A stretch of DNA of 64,000 bases, taken from positions 4,340,001 to 4,404,000 of the forward strand of contig NZ_CP176395.1 of the NCBI RefSeq assembly GCF_046244365.1. Direction: 5' to 3'. Of this stretch, positions 16,193 to 25,085 are shown piece by piece. The stretch comes from Paenibacillus_V sp046244365 (GTDB lineage: Bacteria > Bacillota > Bacilli > Paenibacillales > NBRC-103111). Positions within the stretch are counted from its first letter, which is position 1; each line of letters opens with the position of its first letter. Made by a program: the position numbers and the translations under genes. The notes under the pieces were generated by a model. The model was given only the letters and a program-made list of their open reading frames with translations. It made no database searches and had not been told where the DNA came from.

Positions 16193-17373
16193 AGCTGTTT
16201 ATCCCGCTCCTGCGCAAAGAGCTCAAGTATCAATTTACGAATGCGACCTATTATATTTTCCTTGCCGTCATCGTTCTTTTTTACGTAACGCAATTCGATC
16301 CGCCTCGCTCGATCGCCGACATGAAGCCGCTCGCTCCGGAGGAGGCGAAGGCGCAGGGGAAGTACGCATACTACGGCCAAAAGCCGATTGCCGATCCCGA
16401 CAAGGAAATGGCCGAGATGGTGCGTCAGCTGGAACGCGATTATGCAAACGGCGAAATGATGAAGGCCGTCGTGTTCATCAACAAGTTCGTCAAGCTGGAC
16501 GAAGCGCAGAAGGCCTCGATCAAAAGGACGAGCGAGGCTATCGCGCCGCAAGGCGCGCCTCCCGTTTCGGCAGGCGGCGCTGACCGCGTTTCATTTGCCG
16601 TCGGCTACGACGAATATTTGCGGCTGATGCGAAATCTGGATAAAGAGCTTGGAGGCTCGACCGTGTACGGGGACAAGATGCGTGCCTCCGTCCTGAACGA
16701 ACCGAGAACATACGAAGAAGCGGTTCAGGATTTCAACGATGTTGTCGAGAAAGACAAAGTGACGAATGCCGGAGGGCGTTTGTTCGCGGATTATATGGGC
16801 ATTACGGCCGGCTTTTTCCCCGTCTTCCTGTCGGCATTCATGCTTGCAAGAGACAAACGCAGCCGTATGCAGGAGCTGATCTATAGCCGAAAGTTCGCCT
16901 CCTTTCACTATGTATTGCCGAAGTTTGCCGCGCTTTGCTTAGCTGTTCTGTTCGGATATTTGGCGCTCGCGACGCATGCGACCTTTGCGTTCTCTCGGAT
17001 CGCCTTGGCCGAGCACCTCCAGATCGATGTATTGGCTTTCTACAAATATACGATAGCGTGGCTCCTGCCGACGGTGATGGTTACGGTTGCGGCCGGGATG
17101 CTGGTATCCGTATTGCTTACTTATGCGCTGGCGGCGATCCCGATTCAATTTTTGCTCTGGATGAGCTCGATGATGCCTCTGGAAGGAGAGTACGGCTTGA
17201 GTAAATTCGTCATCCGCTACAATACATTCGGAGGATACGAAAACTATGCCAAGTGGAGCTCCGCGATCCTGGTTAACCGGATCTTCTATGCAGCGTTAGC
17301 GCTTGCGATCGTTGCCATTGTCGCCTGGATCTGGGATAGAAAGCGGGGGAATGCCGGTGCGGCGCTTAAGTGA
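16189..17373 (+). CDS. ABC-2 type transporter permease
   Basis: 394 residues. One N-terminal helix (YYIFLAVIVLFYV) is followed by a large extracytoplasmic loop (about residues 40-200) and then five hydrophobic segments. This topology is typical of ABC-2 permeases. The start overlaps the ATPase stop by four bases. The 3' end overlaps the next membrane gene by 23 bases. Confidence 0.87.
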   Translation: MKLFIPLLRKELKYQFTNATYYIFLAVIVLFYVTQFDPPRSIADMKPLAPEEAKAQGKYAYYGQKPIADPDKEMAEMVRQLERDYANGEMMKAVVFINKFVKLDEAQKASIKRTSEAIAPQGAPPVSAGGADRVSFAVGYDEYLRLMRNLDKELGGSTVYGDKMRASVLNEPRTYEEAVQDFNDVVEKDKVTNAGGRLFADYMGITAGFFPVFLSAFMLARDKRSRMQELIYSRKFASFHYVLPKFAALCLAVLFGYLALATHATFAFSRIALAEHLQIDVLAFYKYTIAWLLPTVMVTVAAGMLVSVLLTYALAAIPIQFLLWMSSMMPLEGEYGLSKFVIRYNTFGGYENYAKWSSAILVNRIFYAALALAIVAIVAWIWDRKRGNAGAALK

Positions 17374-18001
17374 CGCGACTTCTCATGCGGCAAGCTTGCT
17401 TTATTACAATGCCAAGACTATCGGATACGTTCCTTTTCTGATTGCGGTATCGTGCACGGTCGTCATTAGCCTGATTTTTAACCTGCGCTTTATAACCTAC
17501 ACGGAAATGGCGCAAATCGGCGAGCTGTATTTGTCGCTGCTAGGCATCATGCTAATGCCTCATCTTACGATTATCGAGGATGCCGACTCCATACATGAAA
17601 CGGTGTACGCGAAGCGCAAGCGCCATGCGTTAACGGTATCGTTCCGTATTTTGCAAACGGTCGCGCTGCTCTGGCTTCTCATCCTGTCCGTCGCCTTGTT
17701 GGCCGGCAATCAGGGAGGAGACTTTCCGATGCTGGAGCTAACGGGCGGCAGTTGGATTTCGGCCGTATGTTTAGGTGCCGCGGGCATGACTGCAGCGACG
17801 TTCAGCCGAAATATCGCGGCGGCTTACATGACCGGCTTTCTGTATTATGTACTTGAAATGTTTACGAAGGGGAAATATACGGGGGATTTCTACCTGTTCA
17901 GCTTACTAAAGGGCAGCTTTGAGCCGGGAAAGTGGCTCCTGGCAGCCGGTGCAGCCGGTTTGCTTGCCGTTAACGTAGCGTATGTCTGGCGGAAAAGCTG
18001 A
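17351..18001 (+). CDS. ABC transporter membrane subunit
   Basis: About 216 residues with around six transmembrane helices and almost no soluble domain. The ATG at 17351 (MPVRRLSDATSHAASLLYYNAKTIGY) lies inside the previous gene and has GCGGGGGA before it. Its place at the end of the sigma/ABC operon and its topology make it the second permease of the exporter. The family is not recognised by name. A terminator follows. Confidence 0.78.
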   Translation: MPVRRLSDATSHAASLLYYNAKTIGYVPFLIAVSCTVVISLIFNLRFITYTEMAQIGELYLSLLGIMLMPHLTIIEDADSIHETVYAKRKRHALTVSFRILQTVALLWLLILSVALLAGNQGGDFPMLELTGGSWISAVCLGAAGMTAATFSRNIAAAYMTGFLYYVLEMFTKGKYTGDFYLFSLLKGSFEPGKWLLAAGAAGLLAVNVAYVWRKS

Positions 18002-18037
18002 GGAACGGCCATACGAAAAAAAGAATGCCGCAACTCA

Positions 18038-18091
18038 AAAAAAAGGAGAGCAAGCTTCAGGGAGCGTCCTGAATGCATGTTCTCCTTTTTG
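18038..18091. terminator. Bidirectional terminator between convergent ABC operons
   Basis: AAAAAGGAGAGCAAGCTTCAGG pairs imperfectly with CCTGAATGCATGTTCTCCTTTTT; A-run on one side and T-run on the other. Confidence 0.75.
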
Positions 18092-18124
18092 AAAACGGAG
18101 CCGTTTATCCTTGACGGCAAGCAT

Positions 18125-19144
18125 CTATATGGCTCGTTGCTTCTTCAGTGCAAGTACGTTCAACAGCGCGAAGGCGGCGGAAAAGCCTAGCAGGACATAA
18201 ATATCGAGCTGGATGTCGCTTAGGCCTTCTCCGCGAATCATGATACCGCGCAATGCGTCGCCTCCGTAGAAGAGCGGCATCAGGTAGCTGAGCTTTTGCA
18301 GCCAAGGATCCATGGCTTCCAGATTAAACAGACCGGAGAAGAACACTTGAGGGACAACGACGACCGGGATAAATTGAATGATCTGAAACTCGCTCCCGGC
18401 AAAGGAGGAGAGAAGGGTTCCCAGCGTTAACGCCGTCAAGGTTAACAGAAGATTGACCAGCAGCACCAGCCATATCGAACCGGTCATATAAAGACCGAGC
18501 ACATGGATGGCATACCAGGCGATAAGCGCCGCCTGCAGTAGTGTAAACAAGCCGAAGCCGGATAAGTAACCGCCTACAATTTCAGTGCGCCGAATCGGCG
18601 TAGCGAGCAATCGTTCCAGCGTCCCTGTCGTCCGTTCGCGAAGGAAGGCGACCCCTGCAAGCATAAACACGAAGAAGAAAGAAAAGAAGCCGATCAATAC
18701 GGGACCGAAGGAGTCGAAGGAAGACATCTCTTCTTTGCCGTGCAAATACGCAATGTTAGGTTGTATGGCGGATATTTCTGCTTGCAACGTTTTCTGAAGC
18801 AGCAGGATTGCGGCCTTACTGATCGTCGGATCGCTGCCCTCGAGCTTGATGGACGGCTTGCCGCTTTCCATAGATACGACGGCATCCAGTTTGCCGTTCC
18901 GGAGTGCTTGTTCGGCTTCGTCGAAGCTAGCGAATGCCGTTACATTGGCGTCGGCCTTCACCAAGCGTTCCGCTAGCTGCTGCGGAACGCCTATTGTCCC
19001 GATATCCGGCTTAATCGCCTGACCGTTGAAGACGAAGTTCAACAGCGTAAGGATGAGCAGCGGGGCTAAAAAGATAAGAGCAAGCGTTCGTTTGTCCCGA
19101 ATGAACTGACGTATGATTCGTAGAGCGAGCGCGCGCGTTCTCAT
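18125..19144 (-). CDS. ABC-2 type transporter permease
   Basis: 339 residues. One helix near the N-terminus (TLALIFLAPLLILTLLNFVF), an extracytoplasmic domain of about 150 residues, then five helices including 'FFSFFFVFMLAGVAFLRERTTGTLERLLATPIRRTEIVGGYL', the conserved ABC-2 loop. ATG at 19144 overlaps the ATPase stop by four bases. With the ATPase it makes a two-gene exporter of the drug-resistance type. The long upstream open frame is the shadow of the ATPase gene. Confidence 0.9.
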   Translation of the reverse strand: MRTRALALRIIRQFIRDKRTLALIFLAPLLILTLLNFVFNGQAIKPDIGTIGVPQQLAERLVKADANVTAFASFDEAEQALRNGKLDAVVSMESGKPSIKLEGSDPTISKAAILLLQKTLQAEISAIQPNIAYLHGKEEMSSFDSFGPVLIGFFSFFFVFMLAGVAFLRERTTGTLERLLATPIRRTEIVGGYLSGFGLFTLLQAALIAWYAIHVLGLYMTGSIWLVLLVNLLLTLTALTLGTLLSSFAGSEFQIIQFIPVVVVPQVFFSGLFNLEAMDPWLQKLSYLMPLFYGGDALRGIMIRGEGLSDIQLDIYVLLGFSAAFALLNVLALKKQRAI

Positions 19145-19902
19145 GACCGGACACCTCCTCCGAGAGCAATGAACGCTTCTTCGATCGTGGCCGTTCCGCT
19201 TTTGGCCTTCAAAGCTTCCGGCGTATCGACTGCCGTCAGTAGACCGTCGCGGATGAGGCCGATCCGGTCGCATTTATCCGCTTCATCCATGACATGCGTA
19301 GTCAAAATAATCGTCGTTCCGCGATCGCGCATCTCGAGCAGCTCCTTCCATATCGCTTGCCGAAGTACGGGGTCAATGCCGACCGTCGGTTCGTCAAGCA
19401 CAAGCAGCTCCGGTTCGTGCAGCAGAGAAATTGCCAGCGAGAGCCGACGTTTCATGCCGCCGGAATAGGCGGCAACCGGCTTGTTCATATGGTCGAGCAG
19501 ATCGACGACCGCCATGGCGGCTTCCATACGCTGATTGCGCCTGGTGCCGGACAACCCGTAAAGGGAAGCGAAAAATTGCAGGTTCTGCTTGGCTGTGAGT
19601 TCGCTATACAAGGCATCGGACTGCGCCATATAGCCAAAACGCTGCAGTATCGCCAGCTTAGGCATCCGCTCCCCGAGCAGCCGGACTGTCCCGCCGTCGG
19701 CTTTGTCGATGCCGGTGATGAGTTTGATCAGCGTCGTCTTGCCGGAGCCGGATGGACCCAGCAGACCGAAAAGCTCGCCGCGTTCGACACGCAGAGAAAT
19801 GCCGTTCAGGACGGTTCGGCTGCCGAAAGTGCGCACGACTTCACGAAGATCGATAATAGGCTGGGGCGAGGAAAGAGGGGGACTTGCTTCGGTTGAAGAC
19901 AT
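19141..19902 (-). CDS. ABC transporter ATP-binding protein (drug-export type)
   Basis: 253 residues. Walker A GPSGSGKTT, signature YSGGMKRRLSLAISLL, Walker B LLVLDEPTVGIDPVLR, switch histidine in LTTHVMDEADKCDRIGLI. The 'MDEADKCDRI' extension is characteristic of daunorubicin-resistance-type (DrrA/CcmA) ATPases. It is the first gene of the operon and has AAAAGGAG before the start. A promoter with a 26-bp perfect palindrome just downstream controls it, yet no regulator gene is adjacent. Confidence 0.92.
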   Translation of the reverse strand: MSSTEASPPLSSPQPIIDLREVVRTFGSRTVLNGISLRVERGELFGLLGPSGSGKTTLIKLITGIDKADGGTVRLLGERMPKLAILQRFGYMAQSDALYSELTAKQNLQFFASLYGLSGTRRNQRMEAAMAVVDLLDHMNKPVAAYSGGMKRRLSLAISLLHEPELLVLDEPTVGIDPVLRQAIWKELLEMRDRGTTIILTTHVMDEADKCDRIGLIRDGLLTAVDTPEALKAKSGTATIEEAFIALGGGVRS

Positions 19903-19921
19903 GATCTCACGCTCCTTTTAT

Positions 19922-19947
19922 GAAAAGTGAGTGATCACTCACTTTTC
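19922..19947. promoter_or_regulatory. 26-bp perfect palindrome, likely TetR-type operator
   Basis: The left half GAAAAGTGAGTGA and right half TCACTCACTTTTC are exact inverted copies. It sits between the -10 box and the start codon of the ABC exporter operon, where a bound repressor would block transcription. The inner TGAGTGATCACTCA resembles operators of TetR-family regulators of exporters in Bacillota. Confidence 0.75.
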
Positions 19948-19958
19948 TGATTGATTCG

Positions 19959-19987
19959 ATTATACCGACCGTCCGTGAGCATTGTAA
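19959..19987 (-). promoter_or_regulatory. Promoter of the ABC exporter operon
   Basis: On the minus strand, TTACAA (19982-19987), a 17-base spacer and a perfect TATAAT (19959-19964). The palindromic operator begins about 11 bases downstream. Confidence 0.7.
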
Positions 19988-20261
19988 AGAGACGGTTTGT
20001 TAGGTTTGAAAAAAATGCAGGCGCAGCGAACCGGATCGGCATTGATTACCGTAATTTGCAAGCTCAAGGATGCAAGGATTGCTTGACACTGGAGGAAGCC
20101 GGGCATAAAGTTGAAGGAAAGGCGGGCAAGAGCCGGGAACAAATGAGGATCTCGATTCTTTCTGCGAGCAGTTGAGCAGCAGAGATGGCGAAACGGTCAA
20201 ACGGTTCGAATCGACCGTCGATCCTGGCGCAATGGAGAAGGACATAGAAAGTATGCTGTAA
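19975..20261 (+). pseudogene. Possible frameshifted small gene
   Basis: One frame reads 'IGIDYRNLQAQGCKDCLTLEEAGHKVEGKAG' up to about 20142, and another frame then reads 'NEDLDSFCEQLSSRDGETVKRFESTVDPGAMEKDIESML' to a TAA at 20259-20261. Both halves look like protein, and a perfect terminator stands six bases after the TAA. A single-base indel near 20140 would join them. I do not recognise the protein, and no credible start codon is seen. Low confidence. Confidence 0.3.
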
Positions 20262-20266
20262 TTCGC

Positions 20267-20302
20267 AAAAGTGCCCGCAGCATTCCGGCTGCGGGCACTT
20301 TT
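20267..20302. terminator. Bidirectional terminator
   Basis: Perfect 15-bp stem, AAAAGTGCCCGCAGC with GCTGCGGGCACTTTT. It serves the carbonic anhydrase gene on the minus strand and anything reading from the left. Confidence 0.9.
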
Positions 20303-20321
20303 GATGAGAGAAGCAGAAACC

Positions 20322-20897
20322 TTATCTTGGCTGTATGTATGGATATCCTTCGGAAATAAGCTCGAGCGATCCGGAATCCGGATGCATGACGAAACCGTGA
20401 ACCGGAATGAACGACGGAAGCAGAGGGTGTCTGCGAATGATTTCTACGCTCTGCATGACGCCTTCTTCAACCGTATCGAATCCTTTCAGGAACCGCTCCA
20501 TGCGTATGCCCGAGCGCTCCAGTGTTTGCAGAACCAAGTCGGGAATCCCGTTCGCTTTGATCTTCTCGACCATCGCTTCCGTATCGAGGCTGGTCATGCC
20601 GCAGCCGTGATGGCCGATAACAAGCACTTCCTCCACACCCATTTCATGAATGGCGACTAGAATGCTTCGCATCGCGCTGCCGAAAGGCTGCGTCAGGATG
20701 GCGCCCGCATTTTTGATGATTTTGGCGTCGCCGTTCCTAAGGTTCAACGCTTTCGGAAGAAGCTCGACAAGACGAGTGTCCATGCAGGTGAGAATGGCCA
20801 TTTTTTTGTCCGGATATTTGTCGGTCAAATACTGTTCGTATTGTTTGTTTTCGACGAATTCGCGATTAAATTCCATGATATCTGAGATGATGGACAT
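20322..20897 (-). CDS. Beta-carbonic anhydrase
   Basis: 191 residues. The zinc site is visible: Cys38 in 'ILTCMDTRLVELL' with its Asp-Arg dyad, and His/Cys in 'LVIGHHGCGMTSL'. This catalyses interconversion of CO2 and bicarbonate in the cytoplasm. The short length and the 'CMDTRL...HHGCGM' pair match the small beta-carbonic anhydrase branch common in Bacillota. It is monocistronic between two terminators or convergent ends. Confidence 0.93.
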   Translation of the reverse strand: MSIISDIMEFNREFVENKQYEQYLTDKYPDKKMAILTCMDTRLVELLPKALNLRNGDAKIIKNAGAILTQPFGSAMRSILVAIHEMGVEEVLVIGHHGCGMTSLDTEAMVEKIKANGIPDLVLQTLERSGIRMERFLKGFDTVEEGVMQSVEIIRRHPLLPSFIPVHGFVMHPDSGSLELISEGYPYIQPR

Positions 20898-21099
20898 TGA
20901 GATGGAGTTCCCCTTTCCTGGTAAACCGTATCTATTTCTGTCTATATTTTATTCGTATTTGCTGCAGGTCACAACACGCGTTCAAAGGAACGCATCGGAA
21001 GTCGGGCATAGGGAAGGATCTTCAATAAAGGTAGAACGACAACCACACGAACGATTCGCCTGCAACATGAAGGTGTAAAGCATAAGGAGTGAAACGAAT

Positions 21100-22497
21100 T
21101 TGACTGCCGCCTCAATCATGCCTACTTGGAAAAAACTTAGTCTAATGGCGGTGACATGGCCGATTTTTGTCGATACCGTCCTGCGTATGATGCTTGGAAC
21201 GGCGGATGTATTTATGCTGAGCCGCCTTTCCGACACGACGGCAGGGGCGGTCGGCTTGGCCAATGAGCTCATTATTTTTTGTATTCTGATGTTCGGTTTC
21301 GTCGGAATCGGTACAAGCGTTGCCGTAGCGCAATATCTTGGAGCCGGCAAGAAGGCGGAATCAAGCCGTATTTCGGCATTGGCCATATCCTCGAATCTCG
21401 TCTTCGGCATTTTGGTCAGCGTCGTTTTTGTAGCCTTCGGGGAGCCGCTGATGACGCTCATGCATTTGAACGAGGAACAAATCAGGATTGCCCAAACCTA
21501 TTTGAGCCTAATCGGCGGATTTATTTGGATCGAAGCGCTCTCTAGCGCCATTTCCTCCGTCATTCGTTCCAACGGAAACACGCGGGACGTCATGTTTGTG
21601 ACGATCGGGGTGAATGTGCTTCATATTGCCGGAAACTATTTGCTGATATTCGGCAATTTGGGGTTTCCGGAGCTTGGCGTAACGGGGGCGGCCGTTTCGA
21701 CCGTCATCAGCCGCTTTCTCGGCATGCTCGTCCTGTTCGTTTTTTTGTACCGCCGCATCCAAGTGCCGATCCGGTTCAAAGATTATGTCACGCCTCACGC
21801 CGCTTATTTAAAACAGATATTGGGTATCGGCATTCCGGCAGCCGGTGAGCATTTGTCGTATCAATCGCAGCATCTGATGATCGTCAGCTTCATCAATCTG
21901 ATCGGCCAGACGGCGCTGAGCGCTCACGTATACGTACTCAACATATCGGGATATTTCATGGCGATCGGGATGGCGATCGGAGCGGGTACCGAAATCATTG
22001 TCGGACATATGGTCGGAGCGGGAGAGATGGGACTCGCCTATCGAAGATTGATTCGCAGCGTGCAAATGTGCCTGATCATTACATTCGGGTTCGTCTGCGT
22101 GACGGCGTTGTTCCGGGAAACGCTTATCGGATTATTTACGGATAACCCGGATATCATCGCTGCCGGCTCGGCGATCCTGCTGCTCTCCATCCTGCTGGAG
22201 CCGGGGAGGACGTTCAATCTGGTCGTCATCAACTCGCTTCGCGCCGCCGGAGACGCCCGGTTTCCCGTGTTGGCGGGCGTCGTATCGATGTGGGGGATCG
22301 CCGTGCCCTTGGCTTATTATTTAGGCGTTCACGTACAGATGGGCTTGCTCGGCGTATGGATCGCGTTCACGGTCGACGAATGGCTGCGCGGTCTCATTAT
22401 GCTGCTTCGCTGGCGAAGCCGAGCATGGGAGAAGAAAGCGCTCGTGAAACCGGAAGCCGGTTCATTTATCGAGAGGGAGAGTGCGGTATCGTCCTAA
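21100..22497 (+). CDS. MATE-family efflux transporter
   Basis: 465 residues with about twelve transmembrane segments in two similar halves; 'TAGAVGLANELIIFCILMFGFVGIGTSVAVAQYLGAGKKAES' and the later 'AIGAGTEIIVGHMVGAGEMGLAYRR' are the paired MATE motifs. It should export cationic compounds using Na+ or H+. The start is TTG at 21100, ten bases after AAGGAG. It stands alone; the substrate cannot be told. Confidence 0.92.
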   Translation: MTAASIMPTWKKLSLMAVTWPIFVDTVLRMMLGTADVFMLSRLSDTTAGAVGLANELIIFCILMFGFVGIGTSVAVAQYLGAGKKAESSRISALAISSNLVFGILVSVVFVAFGEPLMTLMHLNEEQIRIAQTYLSLIGGFIWIEALSSAISSVIRSNGNTRDVMFVTIGVNVLHIAGNYLLIFGNLGFPELGVTGAAVSTVISRFLGMLVLFVFLYRRIQVPIRFKDYVTPHAAYLKQILGIGIPAAGEHLSYQSQHLMIVSFINLIGQTALSAHVYVLNISGYFMAIGMAIGAGTEIIVGHMVGAGEMGLAYRRLIRSVQMCLIITFGFVCVTALFRETLIGLFTDNPDIIAAGSAILLLSILLEPGRTFNLVVINSLRAAGDARFPVLAGVVSMWGIAVPLAYYLGVHVQMGLLGVWIAFTVDEWLRGLIMLLRWRSRAWEKKALVKPEAGSFIERESAVSS

Positions 22498-22575
22498 GAA
22501 GATGTCCGGGAAGTTGTCCTGCATGCATTATGTTATAATAGAGGGACATTTTAGAGGGCGACGAGGAGGAGTGCT

Positions 22576-23097
22576 GTGAAACCGATACCCGATCATATTG
22601 GACACGGCTTGTCCGTTTTGTTCATCGGCTTCAATCCGAGTGTTCGCTCCAGCGAGACGGGGCATCACTACGCCAACCCAAACAACCGGTTTTGGAAAAT
22701 CATCCATGAAGCGGGCTTGACGCCACGCAAATATAAACCGGAGGAGGACGGCGATCTGCTTCGCCTCGGATTCGGGTTTACGAACATCGTTTCCCGGCCG
22801 ACGAAGACGGCTGCCGAAATTACGAAGGAAGAATACCGGGAAGGCCGGTCGCTGTTAACGGAAAAGATTCGCCATTACCGTCCGAAGGTTGCCTGTTTTG
22901 TCGGCAAAGGTGTCTATGAGCAGTACAGCGGAAAGCTTGGAGCCGACTGGGGAGAACAGCCCGAACCTATCGTCGATGGGGTTGTCGAATTCGTCGCGCC
23001 TTCGTCGAGCGGACTCGTGCGAATGCAAATCGAGGACATTACGGCAATTTTTCGGCAGCTGACACATGTTGTGCCAAGTGCTGCGGATAGAAAGTAG
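22576..23097 (+). CDS. mug: G/U mismatch-specific uracil-DNA glycosylase, Mug/TDG type
   Basis: 173 residues of the TDG/Mug family. 'LFIGFNPSVRSSETGHHYANPNNRFWKII' is the active-site motif region (GxNPS with the catalytic Asn) and 'VAPSSSGLVRMQ' is the second DNA-contacting motif. 'NIVSRPTKTAAEIT' is also family-typical. It removes uracil or thymine mispaired with G in base excision repair. The start codon is GTG with GAGGAGG ahead. The next gene begins five bases after its stop, so the two form an operon. Confidence 0.9.
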   Translation: MKPIPDHIGHGLSVLFIGFNPSVRSSETGHHYANPNNRFWKIIHEAGLTPRKYKPEEDGDLLRLGFGFTNIVSRPTKTAAEITKEEYREGRSLLTEKIRHYRPKVACFVGKGVYEQYSGKLGADWGEQPEPIVDGVVEFVAPSSSGLVRMQIEDITAIFRQLTHVVPSAADRK

Positions 23098-23101
23098 GGA
23101 T

Positions 23102-23599
23102 ATGATGATCATTGGGATCGTCTCGGATACGCATATAACCGGCCGTGCCCGGTCGCTTCCGGATGCCTTGGTTCAAGGGCTTCGTCAAGTGGATGCCATT
23201 ATACACGCAGGAGACTGGGTCACAATGGAAGTGGCGGAGGAGTTGTCCAAGTTTGCGCCTATACATGGAGTTGCAGGCAATGGGGACGGGGAAGAGCTGG
23301 TTCGCCGTTTCGGCAGAAAAACGATCGTCGAATTCCAAGGCGTTCGCATCGGAATCGTACACGGCCATGAGGGACCCGGCAAATCGACGCCCGAACGAGC
23401 GAGCCGTGCCTTTCATGACGAAAGAACGGATTTGATCGTTTTCGGCCACTCCCATATTCCATTTATGGAGCGCAATGGCCAGACGGTATTATTCAACCCC
23501 GGGTCGCCGACAGATAAAAGAAGACAGCCGGACTATTCGTTCGGCATGCTCACTATTCACGACGGCAAGTTTAGCGTCAATCATCATTTTTTTACATGA
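23102..23599 (+). CDS. Metallophosphoesterase, YfcE/MJ0936 type
   Basis: 165 residues. The metal-binding motifs appear in order: 'GIVSDTHITGR', 'IIHAGDWVT', 'VAGNGDGEE', 'GIVHGHEGPG' and 'FGHSHIPF'. Members hydrolyse phosphodiesters in vitro with manganese; the natural substrate here is unknown. ATG at 23102 follows GTAGGGAT; the frame is open upstream into the mug gene but the added residues are unsupported. Confidence 0.9.
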   Translation: MMIIGIVSDTHITGRARSLPDALVQGLRQVDAIIHAGDWVTMEVAEELSKFAPIHGVAGNGDGEELVRRFGRKTIVEFQGVRIGIVHGHEGPGKSTPERASRAFHDERTDLIVFGHSHIPFMERNGQTVLFNPGSPTDKRRQPDYSFGMLTIHDGKFSVNHHFFT

Positions 23600-23660
23600 G
23601 CCAAGCCGCGCTATCCCAATAACGATGGGCCCCATTCATCGGAAGAGGAGGATACCCGAC

Positions 23661-24059
23661 ATGAATCCCGATTTTATAAGGCTTATGCCGATGGCAGGAG
23701 ATTTGAAGCTTTCGCATAAAAAAAGCCATTTCGGCATTACCGTTTCCACTAAGGAGCTAGTCTTGCACAAACCGCATGCCAATTATTATTTAAGCTTCGA
23801 AGATATTGTAAGCATTACGCCTTGCGAATCCGGGAAGCTGCTGCCTTTCCGATTGGTTAACAAGCAGGAGACCAGGCAGGAGATCGTTTCGGCAGGGGAC
23901 GGTACGCCGCATTACAACGTTTACGTCAAAAACGCAACGCTTCATAACCGAAGCGGGGTGTTCAAGCTAGGTACGATGCAGTTCATTATCCCGATTCACC
24001 GAGATTTGATAAAAGCAATCGGACGCTTCGGCGGATGGGATGTAGCGATTGACCCATAG
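23661..24059 (+). CDS. Hypothetical protein
   Basis: 132 residues, not recognised. It has no signal peptide or transmembrane helix. Alternating hydrophobic segments (HFGITVSTKELVLH, YYLSFEDIVSITPC, HYNVYVKNATLHN, FKLGTMQFIIPIHRDLI) suggest a small beta-rich domain, perhaps PH-like. The ATG at 23661 has GGAAGAGGAGG before it, which is convincing; the longer open frame to 23475 is a shadow of the phosphoesterase gene. It probably belongs to the same transcript as mug and the phosphoesterase and ends at a terminator. Confidence 0.75.
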   Translation: MNPDFIRLMPMAGDLKLSHKKSHFGITVSTKELVLHKPHANYYLSFEDIVSITPCESGKLLPFRLVNKQETRQEIVSAGDGTPHYNVYVKNATLHNRSGVFKLGTMQFIIPIHRDLIKAIGRFGGWDVAIDP

Positions 24060-24067
24060 AGAAAAGA

Positions 24068-24114
24068 AAACGGACTTGTTCAGGTGCACTTTCGCTTGAT
24101 AAGTCCGTTTTTTT
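24068..24114. terminator. Bidirectional terminator
   Basis: AAACGGACTT pairs with AAGTCCGTTT, flanked by an A-run and a T-run; it lies between convergent genes. Confidence 0.8.
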
Positions 24115-24117
24115 CAG

Positions 24118-24897
24118 CTAGCGGCGCAAGGAATGATTGACCTGTTCCGAGAAAGCGGTGGGCGATATGCCGGTCTGTTTTTTGAATATCCGGTAAAAAT
24201 GCGAAGTGTCGTAAAAGCCCAAATATTCGCTGACCTCCGAAATGCTGATCATGGACTCGGTTAACAACCGGCAGGCTTCTTTGATCCGGAGTCCGTGCAG
24301 GTAGTCGGTAGGGGAGACTCCCGTCACTTCTTTGAAAATCGATATCGTATAATTGGGCGATCGGTTTGTGATGGATGCAAGCTCCTCCGTCTGAACGCGT
24401 TCACGGTAATGCGAGTGCAAATACTGCTGGATTTTGCCCGCGAGAAGCACTTTATTCGGCGGCGCTTCAGCCGTTTCCCGCTGACGGTTGGCTAGACTTG
24501 TCAATTCGATCACGATACTGCGGCATAAGCTTTCGTAATAAGGCTTTTTCTCAAGCATCTCATGGAATAGCTGCGAGAACCGCCGATGTGCGTAGTCAAA
24601 GTCACGGATTTTCAGCTTCAATCTTTTTAGCAGCAAGCCGTCTTCCGGCTGAACGGGATCGTGATAGAAAAGTGCCGTCAACTTCTGATGAGGCGCATCC
24701 GTGTTTCGGGCGGAGCGGGAAGTGCCTGCCGGAATCAGAAGAAAATCGCCTTTTTCGGCTACGATATCTTCATGATTCAACGTGTAGAGGACAGTCCCTT
24801 CGAGAACAAGAATCATAATATTATACGTCAAGCGTTCGCTTCTCGTGCTCCAATTCGGGATGCGGTCATCGAAGTGGACGGAATGCAAAACGATCAT
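24118..24897 (-). CDS. AraC-family transcriptional regulator
   Basis: 259 residues. The N-terminal ~130 residues form a cupin-like sensor (ILVLEGTVLYTLNHEDIVAEKGDFLLIPAGTS), and the C-terminal ~95 carry two helix-turn-helix motifs, ending with the AraC signature 'SISEVSEYLGFYDTSHFYRIFKKQTGISPTAF'. It is transcribed away from the sulfatase gene, and the shared 190-base intergenic region is the obvious place for its binding sites. The effector is likely a sugar or sulfated sugar, by context only. Confidence 0.92.
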   Translation of the reverse strand: MIVLHSVHFDDRIPNWSTRSERLTYNIMILVLEGTVLYTLNHEDIVAEKGDFLLIPAGTSRSARNTDAPHQKLTALFYHDPVQPEDGLLLKRLKLKIRDFDYAHRRFSQLFHEMLEKKPYYESLCRSIVIELTSLANRQRETAEAPPNKVLLAGKIQQYLHSHYRERVQTEELASITNRSPNYTISIFKEVTGVSPTDYLHGLRIKEACRLLTESMISISEVSEYLGFYDTSHFYRIFKKQTGISPTAFSEQVNHSLRR

Positions 24898-25085
24898 CGG
24901 TCTTCATCTCTTTCCTGCAAGAATCATACGGTTTTATCGTACAATGAAAGCGATCGTCAGGCAACTGAAGCCTCGGATTGTAGGATGGCCGTAGAATTGT
25001 ACATCAATCCGCATAACATACATCGATTAACGGCGGTTTCGCATCCTATAATAAAAGTAACTTCACCGTAGGAGGCTACAAACCG

